Shown: positions 40,104 through 49,238 of the stretch, in pieces
Position numbering within the stretch: the stretch's first letter is position 1
How the letters are laid out: every line of letters starts with the position of its first letter
Assembly: GCF_017592395.1 (NCBI RefSeq)
Contig: NZ_JAGFOU010000001.1
Location: forward strand, 62,001 to 126,000
Source: Actinomyces bowdenii
GTDB lineage: Bacteria > Actinomycetota > Actinomycetes > Actinomycetales > Actinomycetaceae
Reading direction: 5' to 3'
DNA: 64,000 nt
The notes under the pieces: generated by a model
Databases searched by the model: none
What the model was told of the DNA's origin: nothing
Seen by the model: only the letters and a program-made list of their open reading frames with translations
Position numbers and translations under genes: made by a program

Positions 40104-41696
40104 TCACTCCTGCCCGTGGCAGACCGTGCCCTCCGCGGGCAGGGTCCCGGCGAGCAGGTAGGAGTCCACCGCGCTGCTCACGCACTTCCCGCCACGGCCG
40201 TAGGCGGCGTGCCCCTGGCCCTCCCAGGTCAGCAGGCGGCCGGAGTCCAACTGGGAGGCGAGCGCCTGCGCCCAGGGGTAGGGGGTCGCCGGGTCGCCGG
40301 TGGTCCCCACCACGAGGATGGGCGCAGCGCCACTGGCCGTGATGGGGGCGCGCTCACGGGTGGACTCGTGCCCCCAGCCCTGGCACACGGCGTCGGAGTA
40401 GGCCAGGTCCGCACCGAAGGTCGGGCCGGCCTCCTCCAGCTCGGCGGCCTGGGCGTCCCACTGGGCCTCATCGCCCTCCACCGGGTAGTCCAGGCAGTTG
40501 ATGGCGGTGATCGCCTCATCCCCATTGCCGGCGTAGGTGCCATCGGGGTTGCGCGAGGACAGGGTGTCGGTGATGAGCAGCAGGGTGGAGCCGTCGTTCT
40601 GCTCCATGGCCTGCTCCAGCCCGGTGGACAGCGTGCCCCACATCGCGGACTCGTACAGGGCCCCCAGGACTGCGGAGGCGGCCAGATCGCGGGTCAGGGG
40701 CCGGGCCTCGTCGGCGGTGGGGATCGGGGAGGTGCGCGTGACCTCGAGGAAGTCCTGGATCTGCTTGACCCCGGCGTCGACATCCCCCTTGAGAGGGCAG
40801 GAGCTCCCGGTCTGGCAGTCCTCGACGTAGGCGCGCAGGGCCTTCTCGAAGCCCTCGGCCTGGCCTCGCGTGACCTCGGCGGCGCTCAAGGAGGGATCAA
40901 GGGCGGCATCGAGCACGAGGCGCCCCACATTGGCGGGGAACAGCTCGGCGTACGTGGCACCCAGGTAGGTTCCGTAGGAGTAGCCCAGGTAGGACAGCAC
41001 GCCCTGCTTGTCCACGGCGCGCAGCACGTCCAGGTCCTTGGCGGCGCTGACGGTGTCGATGTGGTCCAGGAGGCCGGCCGTCGAGGTCTTGGCCTCGCAC
41101 TTGGCGGCCCCCTCCTGCCCCTGCGCGACCGCCTCCTGAGCAGTGGCCTCGGTGGCCGGGCCGACCTCACCGCTGCGCTCCTCGTCGAGCTCGGCATCGG
41201 TCAGGCAGTCCACGGCGGTGGACTGCCCCACGCCGCGGGGGTCGAAGCCCACGACGTCGTAGCTGTCGAGCAGCTCGCTGGTCATGAGGTTCTCCGCGCC
41301 GTCGACCAGGTCCAGGCCCGAGCCCCCCGGGCCTCCGGGGTTGACGAAGAGCGAGCCGATGGACTCCCCATCGGCGGCCCGCTTCTTCACCGCGATCTCA
41401 ATGGTCTGCCCCTCGGGCTGCTCGTAGTCCAGGGGCACGGTGATGCGGGCGCAGGTGTAGCCGGTCTCGGAGTCGGCCTTGGTCATGCCCTCGCCCTTCT
41501 CGCAGGGCTGCCAGTCGACCTCCTGGTTGTAGAACCTCTCCAGGCCCTCGGGGACGGCGGCGGCCTGCTGGGTCGGGGGCGGAGTGGGGGTGATGTCCGC
41601 CTGCCGGTCCTGGCAGGCGGCGAGTCCGGTGCACGCCAGGGCGATGGCGAAGGCAGCGGCGAGGCGGCGCTGCGGGCGCAGTATCGAGATGGTCAC
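40104..41696 (-). CDS. Secreted Tap-like alpha/beta-hydrolase peptidase, lipoprotein
   Basis: A 530-residue protein. The signal ends in a lipobox (CTGLAAC followed by QDR), so it is lipid-anchored. The hydrolase domain has the oxyanion motif LFVNPGGPGGSG, the nucleophile in LSYLGYSYGTYLGATYAELFP, the Asp in VGTTGDPATPY and the His in GQGHAAYGRGGKC. This is the TAP/SlpD family of tripeptidyl aminopeptidases with its C-terminal TAP domain; it trims N-terminal tripeptides outside the cell. It is paralogous to the next gene, from which it is separated by two strong hairpins. Confidence 0.9.
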   Translation of the reverse strand: MTISILRPQRRLAAAFAIALACTGLAACQDRQADITPTPPPTQQAAAVPEGLERFYNQEVDWQPCEKGEGMTKADSETGYTCARITVPLDYEQPEGQTIEIAVKKRAADGESIGSLFVNPGGPGGSGLDLVDGAENLMTSELLDSYDVVGFDPRGVGQSTAVDCLTDAELDEERSGEVGPATEATAQEAVAQGQEGAAKCEAKTSTAGLLDHIDTVSAAKDLDVLRAVDKQGVLSYLGYSYGTYLGATYAELFPANVGRLVLDAALDPSLSAAEVTRGQAEGFEKALRAYVEDCQTGSSCPLKGDVDAGVKQIQDFLEVTRTSPIPTADEARPLTRDLAASAVLGALYESAMWGTLSTGLEQAMEQNDGSTLLLITDTLSSRNPDGTYAGNGDEAITAINCLDYPVEGDEAQWDAQAAELEEAGPTFGADLAYSDAVCQGWGHESTRERAPITASGAAPILVVGTTGDPATPYPWAQALASQLDSGRLLTWEGQGHAAYGRGGKCVSSAVDSYLLAGTLPAEGTVCHGQE

Positions 41697-41761
41697 GGCG
41701 GCAGCCTACGGCGGTCCGGCCGCGCCTTCCTCCTCCTTGAGGGGGACCCTTCTCCCCACGC

Positions 41762-41868
41762 GCCCTGGGCCCCGGGCACGGCACGCCTCCCCGGGGCCCA
41801 GGGCCCGCCCGGCACGTCCCGCCCTGCGCCCCCGGGCACTGAGGCACCCGGGGGCGCAGGGCGGGACG
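41762..41868 (-). terminator. Two consecutive strong hairpins between the Tap-like genes
   Basis: First stem: arms 41815-41836 and 41847-41868, 22 bp perfect around 10 nt. Second stem: arms 41762-41776 and 41790-41804, 15 bp perfect around 13 nt. Both lie downstream of the upstream peptidase gene and before the start of the next. Confidence 0.75.
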
Positions 41869-41887
41869 GCTCATCGCTCCCGACCGG

Positions 41888-43603
41888 TCACTCCTGACCG
41901 GTGCAGACCAGGCCCTCCTGCGGCATCTGCCCGGTGAGCAGGTAGGCGTCCACCGCCTTGTTCACGCAGTCGCCCGCGCGGGTGTAGGCGGCATGGCCGT
42001 TGCCCTCCCAGGTCAGGAGCTGGCCGGAGTCCAGCTGCTCGGCCAGGGAGACGGCCGCGGAGTAGGGCGTGATCGGGTCGCCGGTGGTCCCCACCACCAG
42101 GATGGGGGCGGCTCCCTCAGCATGCACCGGGGCGGGGGCGCGAGTGCCGTTGTGCCCCCAGGCCTGGCACCTGGCATCCGAGAGCTGGCCGCCGTAGTGC
42201 GGCGCGTCGGCCCTGTCGCGGCGGAAGTTGGCCTCCCAGGTGGCCATGTCCCCCTCCACCGGGTAGTCCTGGCAGTTGACCGCCGTGCCCGCGTGATCGA
42301 CGACGGCCTTCTCCCCAGCGCTCCCGAGGCTGGCCAGGAGTGAGCCATCGTCCTGCGTCATCGCCTGGTTGAGGCCCTCAGTCAGGACCGGCCACGCCTC
42401 GGAGGAGTAGAGGGCGCCGAGAATGGCGTTCTCGACCTGCCTGCCGGTCAGGGGCGCGTCGGGATCCGCCGTCGGGACAGGATCGGCGGCCAGGCCGTCG
42501 ATGAAGGCGTCGAGCTGGTCGGAGGCCGCATCGACATCCCCGCTGAGCGGGCAGCCCTCCGTGGCCAGGCAGTTCTCCAGGTAGACGCGCCGGGAGGCCT
42601 CCATCGCCAGCCTCTGCTCCCGATCGTTCTCAGCCTGCCCCTGCGAGGGGTCGATCGCGGCATCGAGGACCATCCTGCCCGTGTTCTCAGGGAACAGATC
42701 GGCGTACATCGTGCCGATGTAGGTGCCGTAGGAGTAGCCCAGGTAGTTCAGGTCCTCCTGGCCGGCCAGGGCGCGCAGCACATCCAGGTCCCGGGCCACC
42801 GAGATGGTGTCGACATGGTCGAGCAGCTCGGCGGGCTGGGTGTGCTGCGCGCAGGCGGCCTCGGTCCGGGCCGTATCCAGCCGCAGGAGCAGGACCAGGG
42901 CGGCGAAGGGGAGCTGGGCGAGGGGGTCGGCCCGCTCGACGACCGCGGGGTCGTCCAGGGGGTCGACCACCGGGCCCTCGACCAGGGGCGCGGGCAGCGC
43001 CACCGGGCCCCCCTGGGCCTCCATGGCCACCTGGGGGCTCTGCCCCGCGGCCGCGGCCTGCCCCGGGGCCTCGCAGAGCACCGGCGTGGAGGAGCCCACA
43101 CCCCGCGGGTCGAAGCCGATGACGTCGTACGCGGCGGCGACATCCGCGGAGACGAAGCGGCCGGGCGTGGCCAGCCCCTCCACGGTCGAGACGCCGGAGC
43201 CGCCGGGGCCACCGGGGTTGAGGAAGAGCGCACCCCGGCTCGTCGCTCCAGTGGCCTTGTGCTTCTTCATCGCGATCTCGATGGTCTGGCCCTCGGGGTC
43301 CTCGTAGTCCAGGGGGACCTCCACGGTGGCGCACTCGAAGCCCGTGCCCGCATCGCCGGCAGTCATGCCGCCCTCGGCCGCGCAGGGGTACCACTCCACG
43401 CTCTGGCCGTAAAAGCGCTCCAGGCCCGGGGGCACCGGAGCCTGGGGCGCCGGGGGCGCGGCGAGCGCCGTCGTCGGCCCGAGGCCCAGGACCGCGGCGC
43501 CGGCCACGGCGACCATCGCGGTGGCACGGCGCAGCCGCCGTGCGCGCCGGGCGGCGCACTGCCCTCCCCGGGGCATGGCCGCACTCATCATCGGTTGTGT
43601 CAC
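41888..43603 (-). CDS. Secreted Tap-like alpha/beta-hydrolase peptidase
   Basis: A 571-residue paralogue of the neighbouring lipoprotein. A cleavable signal (RATAMVAVAGAAVLGLGPTTALAAP) replaces the lipobox, so it should be released. Catalytic motifs are conserved: ALFLNPGGPGGSG, LNYLGYSYGTYIGTMYADLFP, VGTTGDPITPY and GNGHAAYTRAGDC. Between the first Asp region and the nucleophile it has a longer Pro/Ala-rich and then hydrophobic insert (about residues 185-250) than its paralogue. Its promoter region contains a 24-bp sequence almost identical to the GntR operon promoter. Confidence 0.88.
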   Translation of the reverse strand: MTQPMMSAAMPRGGQCAARRARRLRRATAMVAVAGAAVLGLGPTTALAAPPAPQAPVPPGLERFYGQSVEWYPCAAEGGMTAGDAGTGFECATVEVPLDYEDPEGQTIEIAMKKHKATGATSRGALFLNPGGPGGSGVSTVEGLATPGRFVSADVAAAYDVIGFDPRGVGSSTPVLCEAPGQAAAAGQSPQVAMEAQGGPVALPAPLVEGPVVDPLDDPAVVERADPLAQLPFAALVLLLRLDTARTEAACAQHTQPAELLDHVDTISVARDLDVLRALAGQEDLNYLGYSYGTYIGTMYADLFPENTGRMVLDAAIDPSQGQAENDREQRLAMEASRRVYLENCLATEGCPLSGDVDAASDQLDAFIDGLAADPVPTADPDAPLTGRQVENAILGALYSSEAWPVLTEGLNQAMTQDDGSLLASLGSAGEKAVVDHAGTAVNCQDYPVEGDMATWEANFRRDRADAPHYGGQLSDARCQAWGHNGTRAPAPVHAEGAAPILVVGTTGDPITPYSAAVSLAEQLDSGQLLTWEGNGHAAYTRAGDCVNKAVDAYLLTGQMPQEGLVCTGQE

Positions 43604-43925
43604 TGTCTCTCCTCATGCAGCGATAGGCCTGACGACGGGCTGAGCCCGATGGGCCCGCCGCGCCCAACCCACGGGTGAGCAGGGCCGGCTCCCGGGCCGC
43701 CGGTGCGAGATCGCACATAACGCCGTCCGTACATACACAGTATAGACAGACAGAGCAGTTCCGCCGCCCGTACTATTCCTGTGATACACACCATTCTTAC
43801 ATGATCGTCATAGAGAAATGTCAAGACCTTCTCCGGTCGGTCCTCGGAGGGCTCCGGCGCCTGCCAGCGCCCTCGCGGCCGGCGCCGGCCGGGATGAGCC
43901 CCCGCTGGAGGGGCCGGGCGGGGCC
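43604..43925. other. Promoter region of the second Tap-like gene
   Basis: About 320 bp. The AT-richer part at about 43718-43835 holds the promoter and operator sequence. The rest is GC-rich and shows short stems only. Confidence 0.5.
43726..43749 (-). promoter_or_regulatory. Operator/promoter shared with the GntR operon
   Basis: 22 of 24 bases equal those at 50467-50490. Read on the minus strand it contains TATACT as a -10 candidate. The sequence GTACATACACAGTATAGAC is an imperfect palindrome (six of eight pairs), as expected for a dimeric regulator. Confidence 0.55.
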
Positions 43926-45155
43926 TCAGGCCTGCGGGCGCAGCTGGACCATGAGCGCCTCGACGGCCAGCAGGGGCGCGGCATTGGAGCGCAGGCGGGT
44001 GCGGCACTCCTCGATGGCGGCGATGCGGGCCAGGGACTGCTGGGGGGCGGTGGTGCGGGCCACCTGCTCGACGGTCTCGGCCAGGTCGATGTTGACCCGC
44101 TCGACCTCACTGCCCATCTGGGTGGCGAGCACGTCGCGGTAGAAGGAGAGCAGGTCGATCATGGCCCGGTCCAGCACGTCGGTGCGCGCGCGCCGGGCCC
44201 GCCGCTTCTGATCCTCCTCGAGCTGGCGGATCTGGGAGCGCAGGGCCGGCGGGACCCTGCCCTCCCCCTCCAGGCCCAGGGCGCGGGTGAGCTCGGCCCT
44301 CTCCCTGGCGTCGCGCTCGGCGGTGGCCTCCTTGGCCTCGGACTCGGCGGCCTCGACCAGGGAGGCGGCCGCCAGCACCGCATCGCCCACGCTGCGCAGG
44401 CTCACGGGTGACATGAGCAGGCGGCGGCGTCGGTCCCAGGCATCGGGGTCGGTGGCCAGGTGGCGGGCCAGGCCGATATGGGACTGGCTGGCCCGGGCGG
44501 CCCGGGCGGCCAGCTCGGGGTCGGCGCCGTCGCGGTGCACGAGCAGCTCGGCCACCGCCTGGGCCGGCGGGATGCGCAGGGTCACCAGGCGGCAGCGGGA
44601 GCGGATGGTGGGCAGGACGTCGTCGGCGCTGGGGGTGCACAGGAGCCAGACGGTCTGAGGCGGGGGCTCCTCGATGGATTTCAGCAGGACATTGGTGGTG
44701 CGCTCGGCCATGCGGTCGGCGTCCTCCACCAGGATGACGCGCCAGCGCCCGGTCCAGGGGCGGCGCTGGGCCTCGCCGATGAGCTCCTTGACCTCATCCA
44801 TGGTGATGAGGAGCTTCTCGGTGGTCAGGCGCACGACGTCGGGGTGGGAGCCGGTGATGACGTCGCGGCAGGCCTTGCACCGCCCGCATCCCGGCTCCGG
44901 CCCCGTGCACTGCAGGCAGGCCGCGAAGGCGCGGGCGGCATTGGAGCGCCCCGAGCCCGGCGGACCGGTGATCAGCCAGGCGTGGGTCATGGCCGAGTGG
45001 GCCTGCGAGGGCGTCTCGGGCGCGCCCGGGGCCCCGCCCGCAGGCCCGGCCGAGCCGGCCTCGCGGGCCAGCGCCACCTGGCGGGCGGACTGCGCCGCGG
45101 CGGCCAGGGCCGCCACGGCCGCCTCCTGCCCGACGACGTCGTCCCACACGCTCAT
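43926..45155 (-). CDS. holB: DNA polymerase III delta-prime subunit
   Basis: A 409-residue clamp-loader subunit. It starts SVWDDVVGQEAAVAAL, has a P-loop-like GPPGSGRSNAARAF in which the usual Lys is Arg (typical for the non-hydrolysing delta-prime), a zinc module CLQCTGPEPGCGRCKAC, and LLKSIEEPPPQTVWLL with the sensor region. It helps load the sliding clamp. It overlaps tmk by 4 bp, a common bacterial arrangement. An Ala/Gly/Pro insert of about 30 residues follows the N-terminal helix. Confidence 0.93.
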   Translation of the reverse strand: MSVWDDVVGQEAAVAALAAAAQSARQVALAREAGSAGPAGGAPGAPETPSQAHSAMTHAWLITGPPGSGRSNAARAFAACLQCTGPEPGCGRCKACRDVITGSHPDVVRLTTEKLLITMDEVKELIGEAQRRPWTGRWRVILVEDADRMAERTTNVLLKSIEEPPPQTVWLLCTPSADDVLPTIRSRCRLVTLRIPPAQAVAELLVHRDGADPELAARAARASQSHIGLARHLATDPDAWDRRRRLLMSPVSLRSVGDAVLAAASLVEAAESEAKEATAERDARERAELTRALGLEGEGRVPPALRSQIRQLEEDQKRRARRARTDVLDRAMIDLLSFYRDVLATQMGSEVERVNIDLAETVEQVARTTAPQQSLARIAAIEECRTRLRSNAAPLLAVEALMVQLRPQA

Positions 45156-45850
45156 GCCCGCTCACCCGCCCGGGCGGTCCGGCCGGCCAGCAGCGGCTCG
45201 ACGGCGCCCCGCACCGCACCGGCGATCTCCGGGACGGGGCGGGCGGCGTCGATGAGGCGGAAGCGCTGGGGCTCGGCGGCGGCCAGGGCCAGGAACTGCT
45301 CGCGCAGGGCGGCGCGAAAGGCCTCCCCCTCGCGCTCCAGGCGGTCGGCCCGCCCGCGGCCGCTGGTGCGCCGGGCGGCCAGGAGGGGGTCGGCGTCGAG
45401 CAGGATGGTCAGGTCGGGAAGCAGGCCCCCGGTGGCCCACAGGGACAGGTCGCGCACCTCGGCGACCCCCAGGCTGCGGGCGGCGCCCTGGTAGGCCACC
45501 GAGGAGTCGAGGTAGCGGTCGGTCAGGACGACGGCGCCGCGGTCCAGGGCGGGGCGCACCAGGGTCTCCACGTGGTGGGCGCGGTCGGCGGCGTACAGGA
45601 GGGCCTCGGCGCGGGGGGCCACATGCCCGCCGTCCAGGAGCAGGCCGCGGATCTGGGCGCCCAGCCCCGTGCCGCCGGGCTCGCGGGTGACGAGGTGCTC
45701 CACGCCCTGAGCCTCCAGATGCTCGGCCAGGGCGGCGATCTGGGTGGTCTTGCCCACGCCGTCGCCGCCCTCGAAGGAGATGAAGAGCCCTGGGCGGGGC
45801 GCGCGCGGGGCGGGGGCGCCGGGTGCGGCGGGCGGGACGGCGGTGGTCAC
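45152..45850 (-). CDS. tmk: Thymidylate kinase
   Basis: A 232-residue enzyme phosphorylating dTMP to dTDP. The P-loop is LFISFEGGDGVGKTTQ, the substrate motif is VLTDRYLDSSVAYQGAAR, and LTREPGG-like LVTREPGGTGLGAQIR completes the set. The lid region has RTSGRGRADRLE. The first 25 residues are Pro/Ala-rich. The GTG at 45850 is supported by TACCCT six bases upstream. It overlaps holB by 4 bp. Confidence 0.94.
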   Translation of the reverse strand: MTTAVPPAAPGAPAPRAPRPGLFISFEGGDGVGKTTQIAALAEHLEAQGVEHLVTREPGGTGLGAQIRGLLLDGGHVAPRAEALLYAADRAHHVETLVRPALDRGAVVLTDRYLDSSVAYQGAARSLGVAEVRDLSLWATGGLLPDLTILLDADPLLAARRTSGRGRADRLEREGEAFRAALREQFLALAAAEPQRFRLIDAARPVPEIAGAVRGAVEPLLAGRTARAGERA

Positions 45851-45856
45851 GGGCAC

Positions 45857-45862
45857 AGGGTA
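45857..45862 (-). promoter_or_regulatory. Leaderless -10 box for tmk-holB
   Basis: TACCCT (minus strand) lies six bases before the GTG at 45850. Confidence 0.5.
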
Positions 45863-45962
45863 GCGGGCCGCGGTCAGGCCCCGGGTGCGCGGGCCGGGCG
45901 GGTGGGGCGCGCGCTGGTCGGAGCGGAAGGTCAGCCGGGACTCGGCGGGAGGACGGCGAGTT

Positions 45963-46061
45963 GGGCGTCGCTTCGCGACATATGCGTCACTTCGCGACTC
46001 ATGCGATACCTGTGGGGTACGTCGATTCCGCGAGGTGACGCTTCCGTCGCGAAGTGACGTC
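45963..46061 (+). repeat. 99-nt palindromic element, copy B (partner at 12864-12962)
   Basis: Two direct units ending CTTCGCGAC with four variable bases, the core CGATACCTGT, and two inverted units ending TCGCGAAGTGACG. It aligns without gaps to the reverse complement of the other copy at about 78 of 99 positions. The variable spacers in the two arms (ATAT and the TTCC of the other arm) do not pair here, unlike in copy A. It lies in the divergent region of tmk and the DUF3806 gene. Confidence 0.8.
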
Positions 46062-46222
46062 GTTCTTGAGCCGCACAGGCCCGGGGCCGCCGGTGACGAG
46101 GCGGCGCAGGGCTGGAGGTGGGGACACGCCCGGCCCACCCCCGCAGTCGCACCGGCACTCCATGTGAGGATGAGCGGGCAGGAGCCTCTCCACCGAACCA
46201 GACGAAACCGAGGAGCCCGCCC

Positions 46223-46909
46223 ATGTCAGAGACCAACACCGCCACCGGCGCCACCGGGCAGGGGGCTGAGGACGGCCCCTCCGGCGCCTCCCACGGTCAG
46301 GAGCAGGCGGCCACCGGCACCGCGGGCACCGCCCCCACCGGGCCCCGCCCCGAGGCTGAGGCCGAGGCTCAGGAGCCCGCGAGCGTGCAGGACAGCGCCT
46401 CTGGCGGCACCGACGACGCCGGCCCCACCGATGGCACCAGTGGGGCACCCGCGCAGGGCCCGGGCCCCGGGAGCACTGAGGGCGGCACGCAGATCCTCCC
46501 GCTCAACGAGGCCGAGCAGACCTGGGTGCGCGACCTGCTGGCCTACGCCAAGAAGCTGGGCATCACCGACTCCCCCCGGGCCCTGGAGGAGTTCTTCGAG
46601 GAGCAGCGCACCGCCTGGTACGCCGTGGATGAGGAGTCCCGCGCCGACCCCAACCCGCTCATCAACCTCATGGGCGCCGTCATCGGCCAGATCCTGGTGG
46701 AGCGCTGCGAGATGAAGTGGTGCGTGCTCATCGATGAGCAGGGGACCTCCCTGGCGGTGGCCAGCGAGGTGGGCTCCATCGCCATGTTCCCGATGAATGC
46801 TGTGGCCAAGAGGTGGACGGGGCAGAACATGACGAGCCTGACCGAGTTCCTCCGCCTGTCCCAGGCCGAGATCCGCCGGGTGCGCGAGGAGCTCGCCGAG
46901 GAGGAGTAG
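46223..46909 (+). CDS. DUF3806-type protein with disordered N-terminus
   Basis: A 228-residue protein. About 90 residues of Ala/Gly/Glu/Thr-rich, probably disordered sequence precede a compact domain: ILPLNEAEQTWVRDLLAYAK, then GQILVERCEMKWCVLIDEQG and GSIAMFPMNAVAKRW. This resembles DUF3806, whose function is unknown. It lacks a signal peptide and is expected in the cytosol. It is the first gene on the tmk side of the accessory block. The ATG has GGAG upstream. Confidence 0.75.
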   Translation: MSETNTATGATGQGAEDGPSGASHGQEQAATGTAGTAPTGPRPEAEAEAQEPASVQDSASGGTDDAGPTDGTSGAPAQGPGPGSTEGGTQILPLNEAEQTWVRDLLAYAKKLGITDSPRALEEFFEEQRTAWYAVDEESRADPNPLINLMGAVIGQILVERCEMKWCVLIDEQGTSLAVASEVGSIAMFPMNAVAKRWTGQNMTSLTEFLRLSQAEIRRVREELAEEE

Positions 46910-46926
46910 TCCGCGGCGGGCCCGGA

Positions 46927-46962
46927 GCCGTACTCATCGCCGGCACCGGAGATGAGTACGGC
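46927..46962. terminator. Bidirectional terminator hairpin
   Basis: 12-bp perfect arms GCCGTACTCATC and GATGAGTACGGC enclose 12 nt between converging genes. Confidence 0.7.
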
Positions 46963-46979
46963 ACTCTCAGGCAGTCCCC

Positions 46980-47795
46980 TCAGTGGTCCTGCCGGGTGTA
47001 GATGCGGCGGCAGATCATCCAGGAGGCGCCCAGCGCGGCCGGGGCGAGCACGAGGAGCAGGACGGCGAGGCCCAGGAGCGTCCCCGGCTGGGAGACGGAG
47101 GCCAGGGACACCGCCTCGGAGCCCGCGAGGAACCCGACGGGCAGACCCAGGCCTACGGACACCCCCATCAGGACCACGATCCTCACCAGGGCGCTGCGGT
47201 ACCTGGCGAGCACCGGGGGCATCACCGCGCAGGGCACCACCACTGCCACCACCCAGGCCAGCACGATCGCCCAGGTCCGAGGGTCGGCGGCCCCGAAAGC
47301 CCCGAGGAGATGGACGGCGGCCAGGAGGACCGAGGCACCCCCATAGGCCAGGATGAGCAGGTAGTGGCCGGCCAGCACCTCGGTGCGGGTGACGGGCAGC
47401 GCCCCGTAGAGCCGCAGGGCCACCGTGGAGCGCGAGGGGTCCCACAGGGTCAGGCACACCGACCCGCTGAGGATCAGGAGGAGGAATGGCGGGATCACCC
47501 CCAGGAGGACCACCAGTGGGAGCGGGAGCACGGCCCCCAGCCAGTGGTCCGCGGCGATGGCGGCCGGCACGATGAGGAGCAGCCCTATCATCGCCACCAG
47601 GTACGGCTGAGTCCAGACGACCAGCTCCAGGCGCATGACGGCGCGCACCGACTCCCACCGGGGCGGGCCGCCCGCCGCGCGCACCGCCGCGGGCGCGCCG
47701 GGAGCGCGAGCGCCGGAGGACTCGGCGGCGGGCACGGTGGGGACAGTCCGCGCGGCAGGCGCAGCGGGCACTGGCATGGGCACTGGCATGGGCAT
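46980..47795 (-). CDS. ABC-2-type transporter membrane protein (third permease)
   Basis: A 271-residue membrane protein with six predicted helices after a Pro/Ala-rich cytosolic N-terminus (about 1-50). It shares the pattern RLYGALPVTRTEVLAGHYLLI with its two neighbours (an L..LPVSR.EVV..YW-type signature), so the three permeases are paralogues. It ends with RRIYTRQDH, a tail also shared. With the ATPase encoded upstream it forms a YtrBCDEF-like ABC exporter of unknown substrate. AAGGAG precedes the ATG. It is the last gene of the operon. Confidence 0.78.
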   Translation of the reverse strand: MPMPVPMPVPAAPAARTVPTVPAAESSGARAPGAPAAVRAAGGPPRWESVRAVMRLELVVWTQPYLVAMIGLLLIVPAAIAADHWLGAVLPLPLVVLLGVIPPFLLLILSGSVCLTLWDPSRSTVALRLYGALPVTRTEVLAGHYLLILAYGGASVLLAAVHLLGAFGAADPRTWAIVLAWVVAVVVPCAVMPPVLARYRSALVRIVVLMGVSVGLGLPVGFLAGSEAVSLASVSQPGTLLGLAVLLLVLAPAALGASWMICRRIYTRQDH

Positions 47796-47838
47796 GATCG
47801 GTCTCCTTACGTCTTCTCGCTTCTTCCTCGGCCGGGTC

Positions 47839-48570
47839 TCAGTGATCCTGGCGCCCGTACCAGCGCAGGCTCACCGCCAGGGAGGCGCCCAGGAGGGCGG
47901 GGCAGGCCATGGCTGCCAGCACCGCGGGCGCCGGTTCGCGCAGCGCCTGGGTCACGGGCCCGGCCAGCAGCAGGGTGCCGCCGTAGAGGGCGCCGGCCCC
48001 CGCCCCCAGGCACAGGCCCCACACCCACAGGGCCTGCTCCGGGGCCAGGCACAGGAACAGCGGCAGTCCGAGGGCCACGGACAGGCAGATGACGACCAGG
48101 CCGGCCATGAGGCCGCCCCAGTCACCGGTGAGGGCGGCCACCGGCACGCAGGCCAGGCAGGGCAGGATCACCAGGGCGAGCCCCTCGATCCAGCGGGCGC
48201 CGACCAGCTCGCTGCGCCGCAGCGGCAGTGCTCCGTGGAGCCGTCCCATGCGGTGAGCCGCCTCCACAGCGCCCTGGGCGTACTGGGCGCACAGTCCCAG
48301 GGTGATGCCCATCACCACCATCGCCTGCAGGCGGCCGGCCAGGGCGTCCATGGCGATGAGCAGTGCGAGCGGCACCAGCAGCAGGAGGAGCAGCGGACCG
48401 CGATGGCGCAGCACGATGAGGTCGAGCCGCAGGAGCGCCCCGACTCTGGCGGGCGCTATCGCGCCGCTGCCGCCCCCGGGGCCGAACGGCCGCCTCAGCA
48501 CGGCCTGGCCGATGCGCCGCCCCGTCACCGGCACTGCCCCCGTCCTGGTCCCCATCATCATGGCGCTCAC
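47839..48570 (-). CDS. ABC-2-type transporter membrane protein (second permease)
   Basis: A 243-residue, roughly six-helix membrane protein. It contains GRLHGALPLRRSELVGARW, matching the shared permease signature, and ends RWYGRQDH like its paralogues. The GTG at 48570 forms a GTGA overlap with the stop of the upstream gene and is preferred over an in-frame start at 48609. Its partner proteins are the two flanking permeases and the ATPase. Confidence 0.78.
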   Translation of the reverse strand: MSAMMMGTRTGAVPVTGRRIGQAVLRRPFGPGGGSGAIAPARVGALLRLDLIVLRHRGPLLLLLLVPLALLIAMDALAGRLQAMVVMGITLGLCAQYAQGAVEAAHRMGRLHGALPLRRSELVGARWIEGLALVILPCLACVPVAALTGDWGGLMAGLVVICLSVALGLPLFLCLAPEQALWVWGLCLGAGAGALYGGTLLLAGPVTQALREPAPAVLAAMACPALLGASLAVSLRWYGRQDH

Positions 48571-49238
48571 TGGTCCTGCCCGAGGTAGAGCCGGTGGCTC
48601 AGGGCCCACAGGCCGGTCAGGGCGCCGGCCCCCAGGGCCAGGAGCACGCCGCGTCCCAGCCCCGTCCCCAGGGCGAGGCCCTGGATCGGCCCGAAGCCGA
48701 GGATCAGCAGGCCCAGCACGCCCAGGACCACGATCGAGCTCATCCAGATGAGCAGGCCTCGCCCGCGCCCGAAGTGCAGGAACACCGGGATTCCCAGGGC
48801 CTGCCCCGCGATGAGGACCAGGGGGAGGACGAGCAGCTGACGCGGATGCGCACCCATGAGCAGGCCCATGACGGCGTGGAGGGACGAGGCGGTCAGGAGG
48901 AGAAGCGCCGCGACCGCCCAGTAGGAGTTGACGACCTCGGCCCGGGAGACGGGCAGGCAGGCCAGCAGGCGGTTGCTGCCCGAGCGCTCGACCATCACCC
49001 CTGACAGGCCCCCGACCAGGGCGGTCCCCGCGAGGAATCCGGTGACCGGGGCGGTATCGGCGATGAGGAGGCTGAGGGCGCCGGTCATGAGGAGAAGGCC
49101 GAGGAGGGAGGGAGCAGGGCCCCTCAGGCCCAGGAGGTGCAGCCGCACCAGGGCCGGCAGCCGCCCGGCACGCCCGGGCCCGGCCGCCGCTGCGGTCCCG
49201 GGGTGCTCGCGCACGTGCGCACTCATGAGGTCATTCAC
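48567..49238 (-). CDS. ABC-2-type transporter membrane protein (first permease)
   Basis: A 223-residue membrane protein with about six helices. It has SNRLLACLPVSRAEVVNSYW and ends HRLYLGQDQ, the signatures shared by the three permeases. The GTG at 49238 has AAGGAGG six bases upstream and overlaps the ATPase stop by 8 bp, so it is translationally coupled. An ATG at 49226 is an alternative. Confidence 0.8.
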   Translation of the reverse strand: MNDLMSAHVREHPGTAAAAGPGRAGRLPALVRLHLLGLRGPAPSLLGLLLMTGALSLLIADTAPVTGFLAGTALVGGLSGVMVERSGSNRLLACLPVSRAEVVNSYWAVAALLLLTASSLHAVMGLLMGAHPRQLLVLPLVLIAGQALGIPVFLHFGRGRGLLIWMSSIVVLGVLGLLILGFGPIQGLALGTGLGRGVLLALGAGALTGLWALSHRLYLGQDQ

